From Viola odorata (lineage: Eukaryota > Streptophyta > Magnoliopsida > Malpighiales > Violaceae): 64,000 bases of DNA. The notes beneath the pieces were generated by a model that saw only the letters and a list, made by a program, of their open reading frames with translations, searched no databases and was not told the DNA's origin. The position numbers and the translations under genes are program-made. Within the stretch, counting starts at the first letter, position 1. Each line of letters starts with the position of its first letter. The stretch covers positions 33,500,836 to 33,564,835 of the forward strand of contig OY829538.1 of the NCBI GenBank assembly GCA_963691705.1, given 5' to 3'. Shown here one piece after another: positions 57,621-64,000 of the stretch.

Positions 57621-58997
57621 GTCCTCGATCTTCTTTTGATGTTCGGGGTCAAGACCTGGTGCTGGAATTGGGGGTACAACAAAAGTCTAATCTTGAGGCG
57701 GCTGACGTTGATACTGGTTGTATGTTGGCCTGGGCCTGAAGTGTTGCATATTGAGAGGGGGGGAATAATTTCCATAAGGGTTTTGTCGTTGCTGTTGGCT
57801 AGGGCCGAACGACTGAGGATTAGGAACCTAACTTGGATTCTGTTGCTTCCAGCCTTGGTTTTAATTCTGACCATACGGGGCCTGGATATACTAGCCAGTG
57901 ACATTTACTTGGATTTCATCTGGAATATTGGTGCAGGCATCTGTGGCATGATCCACAAAGTTACAAATTTGGCAGGCCTTGACTGGTGTAGGCTGTCCTG
58001 CCATGAAGTTCTGGAACAGCCCTGTAAGGGCGGTTAGTTGATTTTGTAATGCTGCCACTTGGACGTCTTAGCCTCCACTGTTGGCAACCTCAGATGTGGC
58101 ATTCTTGGCCATGAGTTTGATTGTTGCCTTGGCAGTAGCTGGAGTGAGTGCAGTGAGGGAACCATTAGCGGCAGCGTTAAGCAAGGCCCTATCATGAGCT
58201 TTAAGGCCTTCGCAAAAGTACTAAATAAGAGCATGCTCACTAAGGTTGTGTGAGGGGCACATGGATTGCATTTTCAGAAATCTTTCATAGTACTGGGCAA
58301 GATCTTCTTCCTTTCTTTGGACAATAAACACGAGTTGCTTGCGTGTGGTGTTGGCTATTGATGTTGGATAATATTTTTTAGTGAAGATCTTAGACATCTC
58401 CGCCCAAGAATGAATGGATCTTAGCGGAAGGTCGTAATACCAATTGAGGGCATCATCCTTAAGAGACCACATGAAAGCGCGTAGCTTTGCTTGTTCGATG
58501 TTGACATTGGGTGGTTTCATGGCCTCGCAAATAGAATGAAACTGTTGAAGATGACGAGGAGCATTTTCTTTTGGAACTCCACGAAAAGTCAGGAGATGGT
58601 GCATAACAACTGACTTAAGAGTCCAATCATGAGGGACAGCGGGCCAGACAATGCAACTGCTGGACATGTCGGGGGCTGCATTGAGATGGTCAATGGTCTG
58701 CTGATTTGGAGGAAGCGGTGGTGGATCTTCATGACGCACATGATTATCATGATTTTCCATGGCTGGAATATCAAAATAAGCGGTTGGTGAGTTTTCGAGA
58801 CCTCGATGAAAGTAAGCTAGGTCTTGGTGAAACTGATATTCGGGTTCAGCCAAGTTGACAAGATGTTTGTCGAGGGCAGGATGAGGGATTCCTTTATGTT
58901 GGGTAGAAGGTCCTCTAGCTTGCCTCTGAAGTTCTCTTTCTGTTCTGGTCAATTCGAGATCTAGATGGAGTAAATCTGGTGCAGATCTCCTAGTCAT
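57621..58997 (-). pseudogene. Athila-B gag
   Basis: MTRRSAPDLLHLDLEL start at 58997 (just after the primer site), a gag domain with TFRGVPKENAPRHLQQFHS, KLRAFMWSLKDDALNWYY and MQSMCPSHNLSEHALI (stop at 58221), continuing with FCEGL-type residues in a shifted frame, a CCHC zinc knuckle CQICNFVDHATDAC (about 57975-57934), and a Gln/Pro-rich stretch that ends in the coiled KKIEDLEKKMSIMMAEIKEL. Several stops. Confidence 0.83.
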
Positions 58998-59028
58998 ACA
59001 AGTGAAAAGAAAAATTAGTACCGTTCAA

Positions 59029-59046
59029 TCCCCGGCAACGGCGCCA
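59029..59046 (-). promoter_or_regulatory. Athila-B primer binding site
   Basis: TGGCGCCGTTGCCGGGGA on the minus strand, six bases inside the LTR, identical to the Athila-D site. Confidence 0.9.
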
Positions 59047-59051
59047 AAATT

Positions 59052-60602
59052 TGATCGTCACTCAAATGTATTAATATTTCTTGATGCCTAAATGCACAAA
59101 TAAAATGTGTAAAGGGCAAGACAGGGTCGAACCACAGAGATTGAAGGAATAATAAATCAGTTTCAATGTATGACAAAGAGTAAATGCAACCAAACTTAAA
59201 AGTAACACTAGGGGGGTTTATGTTGATTAATAAATTAATCAACGCATAAGTGGTAGCTAACAAGACAATAATTAAAGCAATTATCAAGGACATGAAAGTA
59301 AAACACAATCAGAGGCAAGATACTAAAATAATGGCAAGGTCACGAAAACACTAAGAGACAGTAAAGGTAAATGAAGATTCAGATAGGAAAAGATCTTAGC
59401 CAGGAGTGTTCTCGGGTTGTTTCTAGGGTCAGTCAATCATCGACACAAGGATTTCCCTTCTCCATGCCATAGATATGCTATAGGGGCCTAGTTTCCACTC
59501 AACACTCCCTACTTACCTTCGTAGATAGGAGTTACCCCCCGTTTCCACTTATGAGGTAGCCTTGACGTTTCGCCGTCCCCCCAAGCACGAATGCGGGGAG
59601 CCAATACTCAAAACGCCCATGAAGTGGAGGTAAGACATATCTAGGGCACTATGTCTCAGTTTGTCAAGCTCACGGCGCAACCCTAATCGTTCGAATACCC
59701 TAGATTGGTGAGATCACACTGTAGTAACCTCTCCGCTCTAGGCGTCTACTACCCTTAATGGCCTCACGTCAGTTATTACCATTAAGGTGACAATAATCAC
59801 AAAGAAATACTAAAAGTTGATCAAGCCCTAAACATACCCAAGTGAAAGTAACATGAAAACGGCAAGCAAACGAATATGATAGTAAAGAAGTATTAAATAC
59901 GTTTTGGCCTCTTAACTAATCCTTACAACCCTTGAAACACTCTTTGCTAAGAAAAGGAAATTTAGCTACTCATGAATAGATATAAATAGTAGATAACAAA
60001 TAGCATACAATAAAAGATGATAAAAGGAAAGGGTTTAGAAGAAACTGAAGGATGATTTAATAATTCGAAGGAGAAAAGCTTACTCCTTTTACAAACCGGC
60101 GGCTGCTCCAATAACCAAGAAAATGGATCCCTAAAATTAGGGTAAAAGTGGAGTGATGTATTAATGTTTGCCCCCTTTACAAAAACCCTAAAACTATGCT
60201 TAAATAGTCCTACAGCCCGCTAGGGGACAAAATAGCTAAGGGGAGAGAGAAACGGTAGCCAAGGGGAGCGTGACAGCTCATGTCCTTCTGGGATCTCTAG
60301 TGTGCCTGACATCTTCTGGAAACACATGGAATCCAGTACGGATCTTTGGAGATTCCTCTCTTTGGCTTTCGATCGAGAATAGATGTAGAGGTATCGCGAG
60401 CGAGAGACTGCTCACTGGTCTGGTTAGCGTCGAGGGCTTGACGACACTCTGATCTTCTAGGCCTTGAAGCTTGAAATCCCATGAATTCCTCCAAAAATGC
60501 ATCTTTTCGCTCTTTTTCTCCTTTTGGTGCTAATCTGCAATAAAGATGGAAATAAGGGTTAAATAGCAGAATCATGCCCCCGAAAATCACGCCCAAGAAA
60601 CA
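59052..60602 (-). repeat. Athila-B 5' LTR (1551 bp)
   Basis: Plus ends TGATCGTCACTC and GCCCAAGAAACA. It is longer than the 3' copy because of the block around 60205-60421, absent there. Copia coding resumes at 60603. Confidence 0.88.
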
Positions 60603-61125
60603 TGCTATCAAAACCCTACAGAAGTTCATAGAGAAGGATAAAACCTATAACTTCTTGGCTGGATTGAATCCAGAGTTTGATCATGATAGAATTCAGGTGC
60701 TAGCTAAGGAGGAGACACCATCTCTGGAAGAAAAAATCTCCCTGATCAGATCTAAAAAAACAAGAGGGTTGTGATGCTAGACTCTCAAACTAAATATGAG
60801 TCTACTTTAGCGACTAGACTAAAGACTCAGTTACCTATGAGCAGCAGACATGGTTATCGGGATAAGGAGAAGGAAAAGAGGGACCAATTTAGGACAGTTG
60901 AGAGAGAAGGCCAGCGAAAGAAGGACAGGGACAACCTTTGGTTTACTTATTGTAAGAAATCCAGACACAATAAAGAAGAGTGCTGGAAACTGTAGAATAA
61001 GACACTTAGTAGAGAGTCTAGAAATAGAGGGGGATGGCAAAGACCCCAATCTAGGATGGTAGAGGAGACTGCCACAAAAGAAATTACCATAGGACTTGAT
61101 CAAGAAGAGGTGGAAAAGTTGAGAT
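60603..61125 (+). pseudogene. Copia gag, C-terminal part
   Basis: KTLQKFIEKDKTYNFLAGLNPEFDHDRIQVL follows the interrupted gag domain; then a linker and the zinc knuckle reading FTYCKKSRHNKEECW, in which the first Cys of CxxCx4Hx4C is Phe. Stops near 60774 and 60995. Some residues between LDHYR and KTLQK appear to be missing at the Athila-B junction. Confidence 0.78.
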
Positions 61126-62500
61126 AGTTGTTGGGATCATTAGACACAAAGCAGTCTTTTGGAATGACAACAACCTCATCCTCAGTCCTAGCAAATATAA
61201 CTTCATTCCCCGCCTGTTTAAATGTTCAATCACATTGTTATGAGAATACTTAGTTGATAGATTCAGGTGTCTCACACCACATGACCTACACATCTAAACA
61301 TTCTTTTCACCTACACACCTTGATCAAGTAACAAAAAGGTCATGGTTGCAGATGGCCCCCTAGCCACTGTTGCACACCTAATATTATTCTAAAGAATGTT
61401 CTTCATGTACCTAAACTCTCATCCAACCTCATGTGTATTCACAGTTTTACCAAAGATGTTAACTACCTTGCTACTTTTTTTCCAACTCACTGTATCTTTC
61501 AGGACAGAAAAATGAGGTGGAGGATTGGACATGTTGAGGAGAAGAATGGCCTGTATCAACTCTCAACCACTTCGGAAGTCAAGAATAAAACCTTTGTAGC
61601 TTTAGTGAGTCTCTCAAATAAGGAAACCATCTACGTTTAGGTCATCCTTATTTTAAAGTTTTGAGAAATATGTTCCCTCGTTTATTTCAAGGAATTGATA
61701 ATGAGTTATTCCATTATGATGCATGTGAACATGTAAAACATTCTCGTGTCCCTTTTCCTATCAGCAATAAAAGATGTTCTCAACCATTTCAATTGATTCA
61801 CAGTGATATATGAGGTCCCTCTTCTATTCCAAACATTTTTAGTTCTCGTTGGTTTGTAATTCTCATTGATGATTGCACTAGAGTCACATGGGTTTTTGTA
61901 CTTAAACAAAAATCTGAAGTTAGTGCCATTATACCTAATTTCCATTCCATGATTCAAAACCAGTTTGGGGTAAGAATAAGAAACTTTAGAATAGACAATG
62001 ATAAAGACTACTTTAACAACACCCTGTCATCATTTTTTCAATCACAAGGGATTATTCATGAGTCCTCTTGTGTATATACCCCTCAACAGAATGGGATTGC
62101 TGAGAAGAAGAATAAACATATCTTTAATTCAGTTAGAGCTTTATTATTTCAGGGGAATGTTCCTAAGCCTTATTGGGGAGAAGTAGTACTTACTGCTACA
62201 CACTTGATTAATAGGTTACCATCTCCTGTTCTGGAAAACAAAAGCCCTATGTCTTTCCTAAACACTTTCTATCCAATTTCAGGACTGGGAATGGTCTTAC
62301 TCCTAGGGTGTTTGGGTGCACTGTATATGTTCATCTCCATCAGCCTCTTAGAAATTAGCTAGAACCCAGAGAAGTCAAATGTGTATTTCTGGGCTATTCC
62401 TGCACTCAAAAAGGGTATAAGAGTTATGATCCAACCACTAGAAAAGTAATCATTTCTACTGATGTCACCTTCTCATAAAGTATCCATTTCTTCCAAAAGA
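61126..62500 (+). pseudogene. Copia protease and integrase
   Basis: Protease active site DSGVSHHMT at about 61258. The pre-integrase linker (CIHSFTKDVNYLATFFPTHC, GLYQLST) is followed by a zinc-finger remnant, then the integrase core: HSDI with an adjacent stop (about 61798), SRWFVILIDDCTRVTWVF, RIDNDKDYFN and TPQQNGIAEKKN (Glu). Order and motifs fit Ty1/copia. Multiple stops. Confidence 0.82.
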
Positions 62501-64000
62501 ACTCATCCCAAGTGGAACAACCTCACTTTGAGCCAACTCGGTCTTTCCAACCACTTGAACTACCTCAAATTCTAAAAACCACATTTAATATTCCATGTCC
62601 AGAAACTCCTAAAAATGCAATTGCATTCAGATTCTTGCAAGTTTACTCAAGAAAAAAAAACTATCGTTGAGTTGACACAAGGTTAAGAGTCCAATCCTTC
62701 TACTCAAGAAGAAACCACTTTAAGTACTCAAAACCCACAATACAATCTAAAAAATGAACCAACAGATGATCCTACTAATGTTATTGATCTCTCAATTGCA
62801 GTCAGAAAAGGAACCCAATAATGCACAAAGAAACCCTTATACCCTTTATCCAACTATATTTCTCTAAAACAACTTTCAAACCCAAATAAGAGGTTCATCC
62901 TGAGTCTAAATGCTATTAGTATTCCTAACAATGTTTTTGAAGCATTAAGATATGAGGAATGGAGAAATGCAACGAAGGAAGAGATGAATGCATTGGAAAA
63001 GAACAAAACTTGGGAGATTGTGAAAAAACCTACGGGAGTGAACATAGTAGTATGCAAGTGGGTGTTTACTGTTAAATATAGAGCAGTTGGATCACTAGAG
63101 TAGTACAAGGCCAGACTAGTAGCAAAGGGGCACAATCATGTCATATGGAGTGGACAATCAGGAGACCTTTGCTCAAGTGGGAAAGATGAATATAGTAAGG
63201 ATTCTTCTAGCACTTGCAACTTAGTTTGGTTAGAACCTTCACTAGTTTGATGTGAAAAATGTTTTCCTCCATGAAGAGTTGGAGGAGGAGATTTACATGA
63301 CTATTTCACTTGATTTTGATGAAAAGAAAAAGGACAAAGTGTGTAGGTTGAGGAAAGTACAACAATCACCAAGAGCCTGGTTTGGGAGGTTTTTCAAGGC
63401 CATAAAGGGGTTTGGATACAAACAAAGTCAGATCACACCTTATTCATCAAGAAATTTGCCACTGGAGATCACGCCTGAAGTGTCACTGCCTTACTTGTGT
63501 ATGTAGATGACATAATAGTGATAGGAAATGATGAAAATGAAAAGGACGAATTAAAAAAGAAGCTACTAATAGAGTTTGAGCTGAAGGATTTAGGAAAACT
63601 AAAATACTTTCTTAGTATTGAGGTGGCTTACTCATCCCAAGGACCCTTCATTTCTCAACAGAAGTATGTCATTGGCTTACTTAAAGAGATAGGGAAACTT
63701 GGGTGTAAACCAACAGCTACACCCATAGAAGCCAATCATAAAATGAGAGAAGCTAAGGAGGAACCAACTATTGACAAGAAGATGTATCAACAACTGTTGA
63801 AAAAATTATCTATTTATCTCATACCATGCCTGACATAGCTTACTCAGTAAGCATTATAAGTCAGTTTATGCATGACCTGAGCGAACACCACTTACAGGCA
63901 GCTTATAGGGTACTGCACTACTTGAATGAGAGTCCAAACAAAGGAATTTTGTACAAGAAAGGCAAAGAATTCATTGTGGAAGGATACACAGTTGCAAACT
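62501..64000 (+). pseudogene. Copia reverse transcriptase and start of RNase H
   Basis: After a poorly conserved linker: FEALRYEEWRNATKEEMNALEKNKTWEIV, VCKWVFTVKYRAVGS, KARLVAKGHN, then a frameshifted stretch, the catalytic YVDDIIVIGND (about 63499-63531), FELKDLGKLKYFLSIEVA, KPTATPIEANHKM, and SYSVSIISQFMHDLSEHHLQAAYRVLHYLN into RNase H at the window end. At least five stops or frame changes. Confidence 0.82.

Larger units (their letters stand above)
47384..60602 (-). mobile_element. Athila-B: Athila-type element with all genes, degraded
   Basis: 5' LTR 59052-60602, primer site 59029-59046, gag, protease, RT-RNase H, integrase, env-like ORF, 3' non-coding region, 3' LTR 47384-48676 (lacking its outer 67 bp). 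It is inserted in copia gag together with an Athila-A-type LTR fragment. A solo Tat LTR splits its RT. Confidence 0.9.
45683..64000 (+). mobile_element. Ty1/copia retrotransposon, 3' end off-window, split by Athila-B
   Basis: 5' LTR, primer site and gag N-terminus precede the Athila-B complex (46458-60602). Gag C-terminus, protease, integrase, RT and the start of RNase H follow in the copia order (integrase before RT). Multiple stops and frameshifts. Confidence 0.88.

Overview
The window is repeat-rich plant nuclear DNA. I found no host protein-coding gene, rRNA or tRNA gene. A plant source is shown by Athila-type and Tat/Retand-type Ty3/gypsy elements, a Ty1/copia element, a hAT transposon with a plant-type transposase, and a plastid ndhB fragment carrying its group II intron. 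The species cannot be named from the sequence alone.

The layout is a set of nested insertions, several confirmed by target-site duplications (TSDs). The oldest layer is a 150-bp gypsy pol remnant (45533-45682). Athila-A (plus strand, 5' end outside the window, 3' LTR ending at 45532) lies beside it. Athila-A was hit four times: Tat-1 (minus, 1-10966, other end off-window) in its integrase; Tat-2 (plus, 13032-21919, TSD AGAGA) in its env-like ORF; a solo Athila LTR (22236-23679) in the same ORF; and Athila-D (minus, 27396-45269, TSD ATGTC) in its 3' LTR. Athila-D lacks reverse transcriptase, integrase and the env-like gene, and itself holds a plastid ndhB insertion (29868-31462), a Tat-C remnant (33698 to about 36790) with three tandem-repeat arrays, and a hAT transposon (36960-42692). 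The hAT holds a solo LTR whose right edge was tandemly triplicated.

On the right, a copia element (45683 to beyond 64000) has its gag gene split by a second Athila complex: an Athila-A-type LTR fragment joined to Athila-B (minus, 47384-60602). Athila-B carries gag, protease, RT-RNase H, integrase remnants and an env-like ORF, and its RT is interrupted by a solo Tat LTR (55082-55666, TSD CCATG).

The most notable coding content is antisense to Tat polyproteins. Tat-1 carries an uninterrupted, apparently three-exon antisense gene (1065-3395, 729 codons) with consensus splice signals, a TACTAAC branch site and promoter-like motifs, plus the end of a second antisense ORF at 1-445. Tat-2 carries two small antisense ORFs (19852-20274 intact; 20783-21166 with two amber stops), each with a TATA-like box 60-70 nt upstream. 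The three Athila elements share a hairpin followed by a purine-rich tract between the last ORF and the 3' LTR, with one G-C to A-T pair change that keeps the stem.
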